DNA from: JAJTHJ01 sp046316025 | GTDB lineage: Bacteria > Pseudomonadota > Gammaproteobacteria > Burkholderiales > Burkholderiaceae_F | DNA: 64,000 nucleotides | NCBI GenBank assembly: GCA_046316025.1 | Contig: JBKCXU010000078.1 | Span: 1 to 64,000 of the forward strand | Direction: 5' to 3' | In this document: positions 38,332 through 47,325 of the stretch, in pieces | Position numbering within the stretch: the stretch's first letter is position 1 | Layout of the letters: the number at the start of each line of letters is the position of its first letter | The notes under the pieces: generated by a model | Database searches by the model: none | Told to the model about the DNA's origin: nothing | Seen by the model: only the letters and a program-made list of their open reading frames with translations | Position numbers and translations under genes: made by a program

Positions 38332-38832
38332 TTAGCGCCGCAGCGGTTTGGTCATCCGCTTCTCGATCAAGCCACGGCCGTTGACATCGCGCGCCGTGCC
38401 GTCGTCGACGAAGCCGCGCCGCGAGTAGAAGGCGCAGCCGATGGCGTTTTCAGCGAGCACCCAGACCGACAAGTCGCGGTGGCCGGCGGCGAGGAGCTTC
38501 GCTTTGACCTGCTCGAGCAGAGCGCTGCCCACGCCGCCGCGCCACGCGCCGAGAGCCACGTACAGCAGGTAAAGCTCGGCGGTGGCGGGCGGCACATCGG
38601 CATCGCGCGTGGCGCCGGCCTGCACGACGCCGAGCAGCTCGCCAGCACGCTCGGCGACCCAGACGTTGCCGAGCGGAATCCCCCGCTCCCACTGGGCGCG
38701 TCGGTTGGCGAGGATTTGCGCAGCGGTCTGCGACTCGGTAAAGATGCCCGCATACGCCGCACGGCGCGAGGCGACGTGCAACTGCGCGATGGCCTCGGCT
38801 TCGCCATCGCGGGCGAGCCGCACTTCGATCAA
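38332..38832 (-). CDS. GNAT family N-acetyltransferase
   Basis: 166 residues. It starts at TTG overlapping the upstream stop as TTGA. GNAT core: VRLARDGEAEAIAQLHVASRRAAYAGIF, LYVALGAWRGGVGSALLEQV (acetyl-CoA loop in a slightly unusual form, RGGVGSA), and GCAFYSRRGFVDDG. Substrate unknown. Coupled to the CoA-transferase gene. Confidence 0.85.
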   Translation of the reverse strand: MIEVRLARDGEAEAIAQLHVASRRAAYAGIFTESQTAAQILANRRAQWERGIPLGNVWVAERAGELLGVVQAGATRDADVPPATAELYLLYVALGAWRGGVGSALLEQVKAKLLAAGHRDLSVWVLAENAIGCAFYSRRGFVDDGTARDVNGRGLIEKRMTKPLRR

Positions 38833-40832
38833 GCGTCCCTCACGTGCGCCAGCGCTTCATGCGCGGACTCGTAGATGTGCGGCGCGAGTCCGCGGCCGGA
38901 CAGCGCCTTGCCGAGCTTGGCGCGCAGAAAACCCGAGGTGCCGTAGCGACTTACACCCCAGTAGTAGCGCTCGGTCAAGCGCTTGACCATCGCGGCGTAG
39001 CTGTCCTCGATCTCAGGGGCGAGTTCGAAGTGGTCGTAGTTGACGATCGCGTACACACGATGCGCGATCTTGGCGAGCAGAGTGCCAATCTCGCGCTCGA
39101 TCGCATCGACGTCCCCCTGCCTGCGCACCGCCAGCCGCTCGAAGTTGATGTAGAGCACGTTGGTCTCGCCATCGAAGGTGAGCCGCGCCGAAAGTGGAAT
39201 GACCAGCATCCGCTCGCGCAGGCCCATCGGGCCTTCGCCGAAAACAGCCGCGTCCATCAGCTTCGGATCGCCGCGGACGATCGGCTTGAACTCCATTCGC
39301 GCCAGGATGTCGCGCTCGATGTCCACGCCGGGGGCGACTTCGATCAGTTCCAGCCCGTCGGGCGCGAGTTTGAACACGCAGCGCTCGGTCACGTACAGCA
39401 CCGGCTGGCCGCGCTTGTTGGCATAAGCGCCCGAGAAAGTGCGGTGTTCGACCTCGCGTACAAACTTGATCGGCCCGTTGTCGTTGACGATGGAGAGCAT
39501 GCCGCCTTCGACCTGCACGCGCAGATCGCCGGCGGTGAAGGTGCCGACGAACACCAGCCGCTTGGCAGACTGCGAGATGTTGATGAAGCCGCCGGCCCCC
39601 GCCAGCCGCGGGCCGAACTTGCTGACGTTGAGATTGCCTTCGCGATCGGCCTGCGCCAGCCCGAGGAAGGCGAGGTCCAGGCCGCCGCCGTCGTAGAAGT
39701 CGAACTGGTAGGGCTGGTCGATGATCGCCTGCGTGTTGATCGCGGCACCGAAGTTAAGCCCCGAGGCCGGCACGCCGCCCACCACGCCCGGCTCGGCGGT
39801 AAGCGTCATCAGGTCGATCACCTTTTCTTCGGCGGCGACGGCCGACACACCTTCGGGCATGCCGATGCCGAGGTTGACCACACTGTTGGCCGCCAGCTCC
39901 AGCGCGGCGCGGCGGGCGATGATCTTGCGCTCGCTCATCGGCATCGTCGCAATGGCCGAGGCCGGAACGCGAATCTCGCCGGCAAAGGCTGGACTGTACG
40001 GCTCGACAAAGGTCTGCATGTGGTATTCGGGCTTTTCCGCGACCACCACGCAGTCCACCAGCACGCCGGGGATCTTCACCTGCCGCGGGTTCAGCGACCC
40101 GCGCTCTGCTATGCGCTCGACCTGCACGATCACGATGCCGCCCGAGTTGCGCGCCGCCATCGCGATGGCCAGCGCCTCCAGTGTCAGTGCCTCTTTCTCC
40201 ATCGTGATGTTGCCGTCCACATCGGCCGTGGTGCCGCGCACGATGCCGACATCGATCGGGAAGGCCTTGTAGAAGAGAAAGTCCTCGCCGTCGATGGGCA
40301 TGACGCTGACGAGATCTTGCGTGGTCGCCGAGTTGATCTTGCCTCCGCCCAGGCGCGAATCGACAAAGGTGCCGAGACCAATGCGAGACAAATGCCCCGG
40401 TTTGCCGGCCGCGATGTCGCGAAACAGATGCGTGATCACGCCCTGCGGCAGGTTGTAGGCCTCGATCTGGTTGCCGACGGCCAGCGCTTGCAGCTTGGGC
40501 ACCAGCCCCCAATGGCCGCCGATCACGCGCTTGACGAGGCCCGCGTGGCCGAGGTGATTCAGGCCCCGGTCCTTGCCATCGCCCTGGCCGGCGGCGTAGA
40601 CGAGCGTCAGGCCTTCCGGGTGGCCGATGCCGTCGGGGTCGCGCTCGCCCGACTCCAGGAAGCGCGCTTCCAGCGCGACGGCTATGTTCTCCGCGAAGCC
40701 GATGCCGACGAAGCCGCCGGTGGCGACGGTGTCGCCGTCCTGGATCAATTGCACCGCCTCGCGCGCGGTGACGATCTTGCCTCGCTCGAAGCTACGCAGC
40801 GCTTGCAGCAGCTCGCGTCCGTGTGTGCTCAT
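38829..40832 (-). CDS. Family I CoA-transferase, acetate/acyl-CoA type, alpha-beta fusion
   Basis: 667 residues with fused alpha (1-about 300) and beta halves, as in YdiF-type enzymes, plus an extra C-terminal about 100 residues. The alpha half has DTVATGGFVGIGFAENI and GHWGLVPKLQAL; the beta half has the catalytic Glu in NLGIGMPEGVSAV. GLDLAFLGLAQADREGNLN and GAGGFINIS are typical. It transfers CoA between short-chain acyl groups or ketoacids. Specific donor/acceptor unclear. Confidence 0.88.
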   Translation of the reverse strand: MSTHGRELLQALRSFERGKIVTAREAVQLIQDGDTVATGGFVGIGFAENIAVALEARFLESGERDPDGIGHPEGLTLVYAAGQGDGKDRGLNHLGHAGLVKRVIGGHWGLVPKLQALAVGNQIEAYNLPQGVITHLFRDIAAGKPGHLSRIGLGTFVDSRLGGGKINSATTQDLVSVMPIDGEDFLFYKAFPIDVGIVRGTTADVDGNITMEKEALTLEALAIAMAARNSGGIVIVQVERIAERGSLNPRQVKIPGVLVDCVVVAEKPEYHMQTFVEPYSPAFAGEIRVPASAIATMPMSERKIIARRAALELAANSVVNLGIGMPEGVSAVAAEEKVIDLMTLTAEPGVVGGVPASGLNFGAAINTQAIIDQPYQFDFYDGGGLDLAFLGLAQADREGNLNVSKFGPRLAGAGGFINISQSAKRLVFVGTFTAGDLRVQVEGGMLSIVNDNGPIKFVREVEHRTFSGAYANKRGQPVLYVTERCVFKLAPDGLELIEVAPGVDIERDILARMEFKPIVRGDPKLMDAAVFGEGPMGLRERMLVIPLSARLTFDGETNVLYINFERLAVRRQGDVDAIEREIGTLLAKIAHRVYAIVNYDHFELAPEIEDSYAAMVKRLTERYYWGVSRYGTSGFLRAKLGKALSGRGLAPHIYESAHEALAHVRDA

Positions 40833-40918
40833 CGCTTCCCCCCATCGAACCCAGATCGGGGAGTTTGATGCGCAAAGCGGTCGCGCGGCAAGCGCGACCG
40901 CTGTTTGCCCGACAGACC

Positions 40919-41047
40919 TAAGAAAACACTGAAAAAGCGTAGCGAGCGGCCCAAGTCCGGCCCGAGGAGCGCACCCGTACAGAGGGGTACGGCGAACACC
41001 ACAGGGGCGGAATTGGGCCGCGCGGTAGCCTATTCAGTGTTTCCTTA
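40919..41047. repeat. 129-bp MITE-like inverted-repeat element
   Basis: The ends TAAGAAAACACTGAA (left) and TTCAGTGTTTCCTTA (right) are imperfect terminal inverted repeats that continue for about 38 bp each (AGCGAGCGGCCCAA versus TTGGGCCGCGCGGT). The centre has a smaller hairpin, CCGTAC...GGTACG. No coding capacity. The right end provides the TAA stop of the OmpA-like gene on the minus strand. Confidence 0.75.
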
Positions 41048-41566
41048 AGGTTGCACGCTGACTTCCACCCGGCGCGCTTCGGGGTCGGTGCCGGTGCCGG
41101 TCGTTTCCTGCGGCTTTTGCAGAACGATCCGATCCTCGGCAATGCCGGCCGCCTTCAACTGGTCACGCACGGCCTTGGCGCGATTCTTCGCGAGCTCGTG
41201 GTTCGCGTCGCGGTTGCCGGTCGGATCGTGGAAGCCGGAGATCACCGCCTTCGCGCCGGCGTTGGCCTGCAGGTAGGCGACGATCGGCGCCAGACTCGCC
41301 TCGCTGTCGGCGGGGAGGTGGAACTTGTCCAGTTCGAAATAGATCTTGGCGAAAGGCAGCGCTGCCGGTACCGGCGCCGCCACCGGCGCAGGTGCAGGCG
41401 TAGCCGCCGGCGCGACCGCGGGCGCAACACAGCAGCCGGCGGTGTTCGGGCCACGTCCCATCAGCCAAAGCAGCAGCAACAGGATCGCCAGCGCCGTCGC
41501 CACCGTCAGATGCAGACGGTCGCGCCGGCGCTGCGCTTGCGCCCAGCGGGATTTGATCGTGTTCAT
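41045..41566 (-). CDS. OmpA/Pal-type domain protein with N-terminal membrane anchor
   Basis: 173 residues starting at ATG 41566, preceded by GGGAG 7 nt upstream; an ATG at 41578 overlapping the previous stop is an alternative. One TM segment (TVATALAILLLLLWLMG), a Pro/Ala/Val linker, then an OmpA-like domain (FAKIYFELDKFHLPADSE...SGFHDPTGNRDANHELAKNRAKAVRDQL) that should bind peptidoglycan. The stop codon lies in the terminal repeat of the MITE-like element, so the original C-terminus may have been altered slightly. Confidence 0.82.
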   Translation of the reverse strand: MNTIKSRWAQAQRRRDRLHLTVATALAILLLLLWLMGRGPNTAGCCVAPAVAPAATPAPAPVAAPVPAALPFAKIYFELDKFHLPADSEASLAPIVAYLQANAGAKAVISGFHDPTGNRDANHELAKNRAKAVRDQLKAAGIAEDRIVLQKPQETTGTGTDPEARRVEVSVQP

Positions 41567-41577
41567 CGTCGCTCCCA

Positions 41578-42021
41578 TCAGGCGTCGCGGCGCACGCCGG
41601 CGTCCAGCTTGTCCTGCAACGCCGCAAGCTCAGTCCAGCGGTTGTCGGCGGCCAGGCGCGACTGCTCGGGCCAGGTGCCGGGGTCGGCCAGCTTGAAGCG
41701 CGGGCCGGCCTGGGTGAGGATGTCTCGCAACGTCGATACCGGCGCCACCGCCAGCTTGGCGAAAGTGGTGATGCCGGCGGCACGCAGCAGGCGTGCGATC
41801 TGCGGCCCGATGCCTTCGATGATTTCGAGATTTTCGTCGCTGGTGACCGCGAACCCGGCCGCCCTTGCCTTGGCGAAGTCCACCGTACTCAGCGGCGCCG
41901 CCGCGGGAGCCACATGCTCCGCCGCCGGCGCAAGCTTCGCGCGGCCAAACAGCCAACTCGCCAACCAGCCGAGCAGGAAGCCCAGCAACAACCACCAGAA
42001 ACTGCAGATCAAACTGCTCAT
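41578..42021 (-). CDS. Membrane-anchored helix-hairpin-helix domain protein
   Basis: 147 residues. An N-terminal TM segment (CSFWWLLLGFLLGWLASWLFG), a linker, then EIIEGIGPQIARLLRAAGITTFAKLA, a helix-hairpin-helix of the type that ends many uncharacterised membrane proteins. Coupled to the OmpA-like gene downstream on the same strand, which suggests a common envelope role. Function unknown. Confidence 0.7.
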   Translation of the reverse strand: MSSLICSFWWLLLGFLLGWLASWLFGRAKLAPAAEHVAPAAAPLSTVDFAKARAAGFAVTSDENLEIIEGIGPQIARLLRAAGITTFAKLAVAPVSTLRDILTQAGPRFKLADPGTWPEQSRLAADNRWTELAALQDKLDAGVRRDA

Positions 42022-42148
42022 GTTTTACCCTCGAATGAGTTTGAAAAAAAGTGCGCCCTTTTAGCGCGGGGCGGACTCTAGCAGCGCAAGATGGCGTGCG
42101 CGCTACATTTCAAGTTTTCGCTTTTCGGATTGCGCAGCAGGGGAATCT

Positions 42149-42907
42149 ATGGACATCGACAGCAGGGTATTCATCGTCACCGGCGGCGCCTCGGGACTGG
42201 GCGGCGCCACCTCGCGGATGCTGGCCGCGAACGGCGGCAAGGTCGTGATCGCCGACGTGCAGGCCGACCGGGGCGAGGCGCTGGCGGCCGAACTGGGCGC
42301 GAAGTTCGTCCGGTGCGACGTGACCTCCGAAGCCGACGGCACGGCCGTCGTCAATGCAGCACTTGCAATGGGCACGCTGCGCGGGCTGATCAACTGCGCC
42401 GGCATCGCCATCGGCGAGAAGACCGTCGGCAAGGACGGCCCGCACGCGCTGGCGAGCTTTGCGCGCGTGATCGGCATCAACCTGATCGGCAGCTTCAACA
42501 TGATCCGGCTGGCGGCCGACGCGATGAGCAAGCAGGCGCCGGAAGCCACCGGCGAGCGCGGCGTGATCGTCAACACCGCGTCGGTCGCGGCCTTTGACGG
42601 GCAGATCGGCCAGGTGGCCTATGCGGCGTCCAAGGGCGGCATTGTCGGCATGACACTGCCGTTGGCGCGCGACCTGTCTCGCAGCGGCATCCGCTGCATG
42701 ACCATCGCGCCAGGCATCTTCGAAACCCCGATGCTGCTCGGCATGTCGCCCGAGGTGCAGGATTCGCTCGGCAAGCAGGTGCCCTTCCCCTCGCGCCTGG
42801 GCAAACCCGCCGAGTACGCCGAGCTCGTCCACGCGATCCTCGGCAACGTGATGCTGAACGGCGAAACCATCCGCCTGGACGGCGCCATTCGCATGCAGCC
42901 CAAATGA
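42149..42907 (+). CDS. Short-chain dehydrogenase/reductase, 3-hydroxyacyl-CoA dehydrogenase type 2-like
   Basis: 252 residues. Cofactor loop VTGGASGLGGATSRML with D in VVIADVQAD indicating NAD preference; NCAGIAIGEKT; catalytic Ser in NTASVAAFDGQ and YAASKGG (Tyr/Lys). APGIFETPMLLGMSPEVQDSL strongly resembles HSD17B10-type enzymes of fatty-acid or branched-chain amino-acid oxidation. Its last codon overlaps the next ATG. Confidence 0.9.
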   Translation: MDIDSRVFIVTGGASGLGGATSRMLAANGGKVVIADVQADRGEALAAELGAKFVRCDVTSEADGTAVVNAALAMGTLRGLINCAGIAIGEKTVGKDGPHALASFARVIGINLIGSFNMIRLAADAMSKQAPEATGERGVIVNTASVAAFDGQIGQVAYAASKGGIVGMTLPLARDLSRSGIRCMTIAPGIFETPMLLGMSPEVQDSLGKQVPFPSRLGKPAEYAELVHAILGNVMLNGETIRLDGAIRMQPK

Positions 42908-44718
42908 ATTCAGACACTTACAAAATAGGGGTCAGACCCCTATTTCAGGGAAATAGGGGTCTGACCCCTATTTTTTTCATGGTGCTGTTGGCAGTGGGGT
43001 GCGCGACGGCGCCGGAACTGCCGTCGCAACCGGAGCCGCCGAGCGGGTTCCGGGCGGGGGTGACGACCGCCACCGCGACCAAGCACATGGCGGCGTCTGC
43101 GAATCCGCTGGCGACGGAGGCGGGCCGGCAGATGCTGCGTCAGGGCGGCTCGGCGGTGGACGCTGCGGTCGCGATGCAGATGGTGCTCACGCTGGTCGAG
43201 CCGCAAAGCTCGGGCATCGGCGGCGGCGCCTTCATCATGCATTGGGACGGCAAGCGCGTGCAGGCCTTCGACGGCCGCGAGACGGCGCCGCGCGAGGCGG
43301 ATGAGAACCTGTTCATGGTCGATGGCAAGCCGATGGCGTTTTACGACGCCGTGGTCGGCGGCCGCTCGGTCGGCACGCCGGGAGCGCTGCGCGTGCTGGA
43401 GGCGGCGCACAAGCAGCACGGCAAGCTGCCGTGGGCGCAGCTCTTCGACCCGGCGATCGCGCTGGCCGAGCAGGGCTTCGTGATTTCGCCACGGCTGGCC
43501 ACGCTGATCGAGCAAGACAAGTATCTCGCCCGCGACCCCTCGGCGCGGGCCTACTTTTACAACCCGGACGGCACGCCGAGAAAAGCCGGCACGCTGTTAC
43601 GCAATCCCGAGCTCGCGGCCACGCTGCGCACGATTGCGCAGAACGGGCCGGACGCCTTCTATCGCGGCGCCATAGGCGTCGACGTCGTCGCCAAGGTGCG
43701 CTCGCAGGCCAACGTCGGCCGGCTCGGCACCAGCGACCTTGCCGAATACGAAGCCAAGGAACGTACCGCGATCTGCACCGACTACAAACGCTGGCGCGTC
43801 TGCGGCATGCCGCCACCGTCTTCCGGTGGCATCGCCGTGGCGCAGATGCTCGGCATCTTTGCCAATCGCAACCTCGCGGTCGTGCCGCCGGCGGAAAAGA
43901 ACGGCAGCTTGCAGCCGCAGGCCGACGGCGTGCACCTCTTCAGTGAGGCCGGCCGCCTCGCCTTTGCCGACCGCAACCTGTACGTGGCGGACAGCGACTT
44001 CGTTGTGGTAGACGTCGCGGGCCTGACCGACCCCAAGTACCTCGCCGAGCGCGCCAAGCTGATAACCGACCGCAGCATGGGCCGCGCCCAACCAGGCGTG
44101 CCGCCCGGCACCAAGGTCGGCTTCGCCCCCGACCGCTCGCCCGACCGCGTCGCGACCTCGCACATCTCCGTCGTGGACGACCGAGGCAACGCGCTGTCGA
44201 TGACCACCACTATCGAAGACGTGTTCGGCGCGCGGCTGATGGTGCGCGGCTTTCTGCTGAACAACCAGTTGACCGACTTCTCTTTCGCGCCGAGCGAAGG
44301 CGGCAAGCCAGTCGCCAACCGCGTGCAGCCGGGCAAGCGCCCGCGCTCGTCGATGGCACCCACGCTGGTGTTCGACCGCGCCAGCGGCCAATTGGTCGCC
44401 GCGGTCGGCTCGCCCGGCGGCTCGCAGATCATCGGCTATGTCGCCAAGACGCTGGTCGGCCTGCTCGACTGGGACCTCGACGTGCAGCAGGCGATCTCTC
44501 TGCCCAACTTCGGCAGCCGCAATGGTCCGACCGAGCTCGAGCGCGGCCGCATCGATCCGGCGCTGGTCGGCGAGTTGCAGGCACGCGGCCACGAGGTGCG
44601 CGAGATCGACATGACGAGCGGCCTGCAAGGCATCGTCCGCACGCGGCTGCCCGATGGCAAGCCCGGCTGGGCGGGCGGCGCCGACCCGCGGCGCGAGGGC
44701 GTGGCGCTTGGGGATTGA
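42904..44718 (+). CDS. ggt: Gamma-glutamyltransferase/glutathione hydrolase, probable lipoprotein
   Basis: 604 residues from the ATG overlapping the upstream stop. N-terminal nucleophile hydrolase: large subunit AASANPLATEAGRQMLRQGGSAVDAAVA, GIGGGAFIMHWD; autoprocessing site before Thr in VATSHISVVDDRGNALSMT; PGKRPRSSMAPTLVF and GSPGGSQIIGYV. It cleaves gamma-glutamyl bonds in the periplasm. The N-terminal segment RGLTPIFFMVLLAVGC is a plausible lipobox signal, but residues about 7-25 are encoded by the GGGGTC repeats at 42923-42973. Confidence 0.9.
   Translation: MNSDTYKIGVRPLFQGNRGLTPIFFMVLLAVGCATAPELPSQPEPPSGFRAGVTTATATKHMAASANPLATEAGRQMLRQGGSAVDAAVAMQMVLTLVEPQSSGIGGGAFIMHWDGKRVQAFDGRETAPREADENLFMVDGKPMAFYDAVVGGRSVGTPGALRVLEAAHKQHGKLPWAQLFDPAIALAEQGFVISPRLATLIEQDKYLARDPSARAYFYNPDGTPRKAGTLLRNPELAATLRTIAQNGPDAFYRGAIGVDVVAKVRSQANVGRLGTSDLAEYEAKERTAICTDYKRWRVCGMPPPSSGGIAVAQMLGIFANRNLAVVPPAEKNGSLQPQADGVHLFSEAGRLAFADRNLYVADSDFVVVDVAGLTDPKYLAERAKLITDRSMGRAQPGVPPGTKVGFAPDRSPDRVATSHISVVDDRGNALSMTTTIEDVFGARLMVRGFLLNNQLTDFSFAPSEGGKPVANRVQPGKRPRSSMAPTLVFDRASGQLVAAVGSPGGSQIIGYVAKTLVGLLDWDLDVQQAISLPNFGSRNGPTELERGRIDPALVGELQARGHEVREIDMTSGLQGIVRTRLPDGKPGWAGGADPRREGVALGD
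42923..42973. repeat. Two REP-like palindromes (GGGGTC-N-GACCCC)
   Basis: AAATAGGGGTCAGACCCCTATTT (42923-42945; 11-bp arms around one base) is followed five bases later by a second copy at 42951-42973 with T at the centre. The second copy runs into a run of seven T and so resembles a terminator on the + strand. Repeats with this core are widespread intergenic elements, often mobilised by REP-associated tyrosine transposases. Here both are inside the open frame of ggt. Confidence 0.85.
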
Positions 44719-44778
44719 CCCGCCTCGCAGTCGGGCCATCCCCTGTTAGCCTTCACGCTCAACTTCAAGGAGAACCCC

Positions 44779-45285
44779 ATGACGATCAAAGTCGGTGACC
44801 GTCTGCCCGACGGCACGCTGCAAGAATTCATCGAGGTCGAAACCGCCGGCTGCGCGCTCGGCCCCAACAGTTTCAACGTGGCCGATCTCGTCAAAGGCAA
44901 GAAGATCGCGGTCTTCGGCCTGCCGGGCGCGTTTACGCCCACCTGCTCCGCCCAGCATGTGCCGAGCTACATCCAGCAGTACGACGCGCTGCGCGCCAAG
45001 GGCGTGGACGAGATCTGGTGCCTGTCGGTCAACGACGCCTTCGTGATGGGCGCCTGGGGCCGCGACCAGAAGGCGACCGGCAAGGTAAGGATGATGGCCG
45101 ACGGCTCAGCCGACTACACCAAGAAGCTCGGCCTCGAACTCGACCTCGTTTCGCGCGGCCTAGGCATCCGCTGCCAGCGCTTTTCGATGCTGGTCGAAGA
45201 CGGCGTGGTCAAGAAACTCAACGTCGAAGCGCCCGGTAAGTACGAAGTGAGCGGCGCGGAGACGATGCTCGCGCAACTGGGCTGA
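44779..45285 (+). CDS. Peroxiredoxin (Prx5/hybrid-type, AhpC/TSA fold)
   Basis: 168 residues. Peroxidatic Cys in PGAFTPTCSAQHVPSY (Cys about residue 56), with IWCLSVNDAFVMGAWG and RCQRFSMLVEDGVV typical of Prx5. It reduces peroxides using glutathione/glutaredoxin or thioredoxin. AAGGAG precedes the ATG. Confidence 0.94.
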   Translation: MTIKVGDRLPDGTLQEFIEVETAGCALGPNSFNVADLVKGKKIAVFGLPGAFTPTCSAQHVPSYIQQYDALRAKGVDEIWCLSVNDAFVMGAWGRDQKATGKVRMMADGSADYTKKLGLELDLVSRGLGIRCQRFSMLVEDGVVKKLNVEAPGKYEVSGAETMLAQLG

Positions 45286-45302
45286 CCTCGCCCGCGCTCT
45301 GC

Positions 45303-45330
45303 GACAACGCCGCCCGCGGGCGGCGTTGTC
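45303..45330. terminator. Perfect inverted repeat between convergent genes
   Basis: GACAACGCCGCCCG at 45303-45316 and its exact complement at 45317-45330. The T-tract is weak (CATTTC), but the position between the convergent peroxiredoxin and murJ genes suggests a bidirectional terminator. It overlaps the murJ stop. Confidence 0.65.
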
Positions 45331-46876
45331 ATTTCGTCCGCAGCAAAAAGTCGCGCGGCCGGAAGCCCAGCGCCAGCAGCAGGCCGAAGTAAACCGCCAC
45401 CGCCGCGACGATGGTGCCGCCCATCCACGCGACGCGCGCAAGCGGCGTGGCCTGCATCGCAATCCAGTCGAAGCGCGAGTTGGCGAGCCACAGCAGCGCC
45501 GCCAGCACCGCCAGCGCCACCGCGAGCTTCGCGAAGAACGCAGGCCACCCCGGCCGCGGCGTGTAGATCGAGCGCCGCCGCAGCGCCCATAACAGCAGGC
45601 CGGCATTGGCAAGCGCGCCCAGGCTGATCGACACCGTCAGCCCGACGTGCGCGAGCCACGGCACCAGCGCCGCGTTGAACGCCAACGTGACGGCAAGCGA
45701 GGCCAGGCCAATCTTCACCGGCGTCTTCATGTCCTGCCGCGAGTAGAACGCCGGCGCCAGGATCTTCACCGCGATCAGCCCAAGCAGACCGATGGCGTAG
45801 CCGGCCAGCGCCGGCGCAGTCTGCGCCACGTCGGTCGCGGTGAAATTGCCGCCTTGGTACAGCACGGCGATCATCGCCTCGGCAAACAGGCCGAGTCCCA
45901 CCGCTGCCGGCAACGCCAGTAGGCAGGTCAACCGCAGCCCCCAGTCGAGCAGCCGGCTGTAATCCTCGTGCTGCTCGGCGGCGTAGACACGCGACAGGCT
46001 CGGCAGCAGCACCGTGCCGAAGGCGACACCCAGCAGCGCGGTCGGGAACTCCATCAACCGGTCCGCGTAACTGATCCACGACACGCTGCCGGTCGCCAGA
46101 TGCGAGGCAATGTTGGTGTTGATGACGATTGCGATCTGCGCGACCGAGACCGAGAACACCGCCGGCCCCATCAGCAGCAGGATGCGGCGGACGGCCGGGT
46201 CGCGCGCTGCCGCGCGCAGGCTGCTGGCGCGCGGCAGCATGCCGATCCGCGCCAGCGCCGGCACCTGAATCGCCAGTTGCAGCGCCCCGCCCACCAGCAC
46301 TGCGACGACCAGCGCCCAGATCGGCTGCGCCAGATGCGGCGCCAGCCACAGCGCGCAGGCAATGAAGGCGACGTTGAACAACGCCGGCGTGGCCGCCGGC
46401 ACCGCAAAGCGCTCGTAGGTGTTGAGCACGCCGGCGGCGCAGGCCACCAGCGACATGAAGAGGATGTAGGGGAACATCCAGCGCGTCATCGCGGTGGCGA
46501 GCGCGAATTTGTCCGGCGAGTCGGCAAAGCCCGAGGCCACCGCCCACACCAGCGCCGGCGCGGCCAGCACCCCGAGCAGCGAGACCACCAGCAGCACGGC
46601 GGCCAGCAGCGACGCCACGTGCGACAGCAGGTCGCGCGTGCGCGCCTCGCCCTCGCGCCTGCGCACGTCCGCCAGGATCGGCACGAAGGCTTGCGTGAAG
46701 GCACCCTCGGCAAACAGCCGCCGCAGCAGGTTGGGCAGGCGGAAGGCGACGTTGAAGGCGTCCATCTCCGCCCCGGCGCCGAAGAGGCGGGCCACGATCA
46801 CCTCGCGCGCCAGCCCAAGCACGCGCGAGACGAGGATCAAACCGCTGACGCTGGCGGCGGCGCGGAGCAGGTTCAC
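45329..46876 (-). CDS. murJ: Lipid II flippase MurJ
   Basis: 515 residues from a GTG start giving MNLLRAAASVSGLILVSRV, the family N-terminus; longer upstream forms extend into the promoter region. About 14 TM segments; GLAREVIVARLFGAG and FNVAFRLPNLLRRLFAEGAFTQAFVPIL are signatures, including charged residues lining the cavity. It exports lipid II for peptidoglycan synthesis. Divergent from rpsT, a common betaproteobacterial arrangement. Confidence 0.95.
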   Translation of the reverse strand: MNLLRAAASVSGLILVSRVLGLAREVIVARLFGAGAEMDAFNVAFRLPNLLRRLFAEGAFTQAFVPILADVRRREGEARTRDLLSHVASLLAAVLLVVSLLGVLAAPALVWAVASGFADSPDKFALATAMTRWMFPYILFMSLVACAAGVLNTYERFAVPAATPALFNVAFIACALWLAPHLAQPIWALVVAVLVGGALQLAIQVPALARIGMLPRASSLRAAARDPAVRRILLLMGPAVFSVSVAQIAIVINTNIASHLATGSVSWISYADRLMEFPTALLGVAFGTVLLPSLSRVYAAEQHEDYSRLLDWGLRLTCLLALPAAVGLGLFAEAMIAVLYQGGNFTATDVAQTAPALAGYAIGLLGLIAVKILAPAFYSRQDMKTPVKIGLASLAVTLAFNAALVPWLAHVGLTVSISLGALANAGLLLWALRRRSIYTPRPGWPAFFAKLAVALAVLAALLWLANSRFDWIAMQATPLARVAWMGGTIVAAVAVYFGLLLALGFRPRDFLLRTK

Positions 46877-46935
46877 GCGAGAGAAGCTGGGGTGGCTGAG
46901 GGGCCGCAAGCCTGGCGCGGCCCCGTGAAGCGAAT

Positions 46936-46964
46936 GTGAAGACGCCGGATGAGGCTGGTATAGT
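46936..46964 (+). promoter_or_regulatory. Possible sigma-70 promoter of rpsT
   Basis: TATAGT at 46959-46964 is a good -10 hexamer; GTGAAG at 46936-46941, 17 bp upstream, is a weak -35. It is about 75 bp before the rpsT ATG in the murJ-rpsT divergent gap. Confidence 0.4.
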
Positions 46965-47037
46965 TTAGGGCTTTCGCGCCGCGTGGGGGTCTGCGCCCAG
47001 CTGGCCGCCCGAGACAACCGTTACGGAATCCATAGTC

Positions 47038-47301
47038 ATGGCCAACAGTAAACAAGCCCGCAAGCGCGCCGAGCAGTCGGTCGCGCGCAATGCGCACAAC
47101 ACCTCGCTGCGCTCCAAGGCGCGCAGCGCGATCAAGGCGGTCCGCAAGGCCGTCGCCGCCGGCGACAAGGCCGCCGCCACGGAAATCTTCCGCAAGTCGA
47201 TGAGCACGATCGACTCGGTCGCCGACAAGAAGGTGCTTCACAAGAACACCGCCGCCCGCAACAAGAGCCGGCTGGCGTCGGCGATCAAGGCGATGGCGTA
47301 A
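47038..47301 (+). CDS. rpsT: 30S ribosomal protein S20
   Basis: 87 residues, highly basic. MANSKQARKRAEQSVARNAHN start and LHKNTAARNKSRLASAIKA end are the family hallmarks. It binds 16S rRNA in the small subunit. Followed by a Rho-independent terminator. Confidence 0.98.
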   Translation: MANSKQARKRAEQSVARNAHNTSLRSKARSAIKAVRKAVAAGDKAAATEIFRKSMSTIDSVADKKVLHKNTAARNKSRLASAIKAMA

Positions 47302-47325
47302 AGCCGCGTTTCGCCAACTCCGGAC

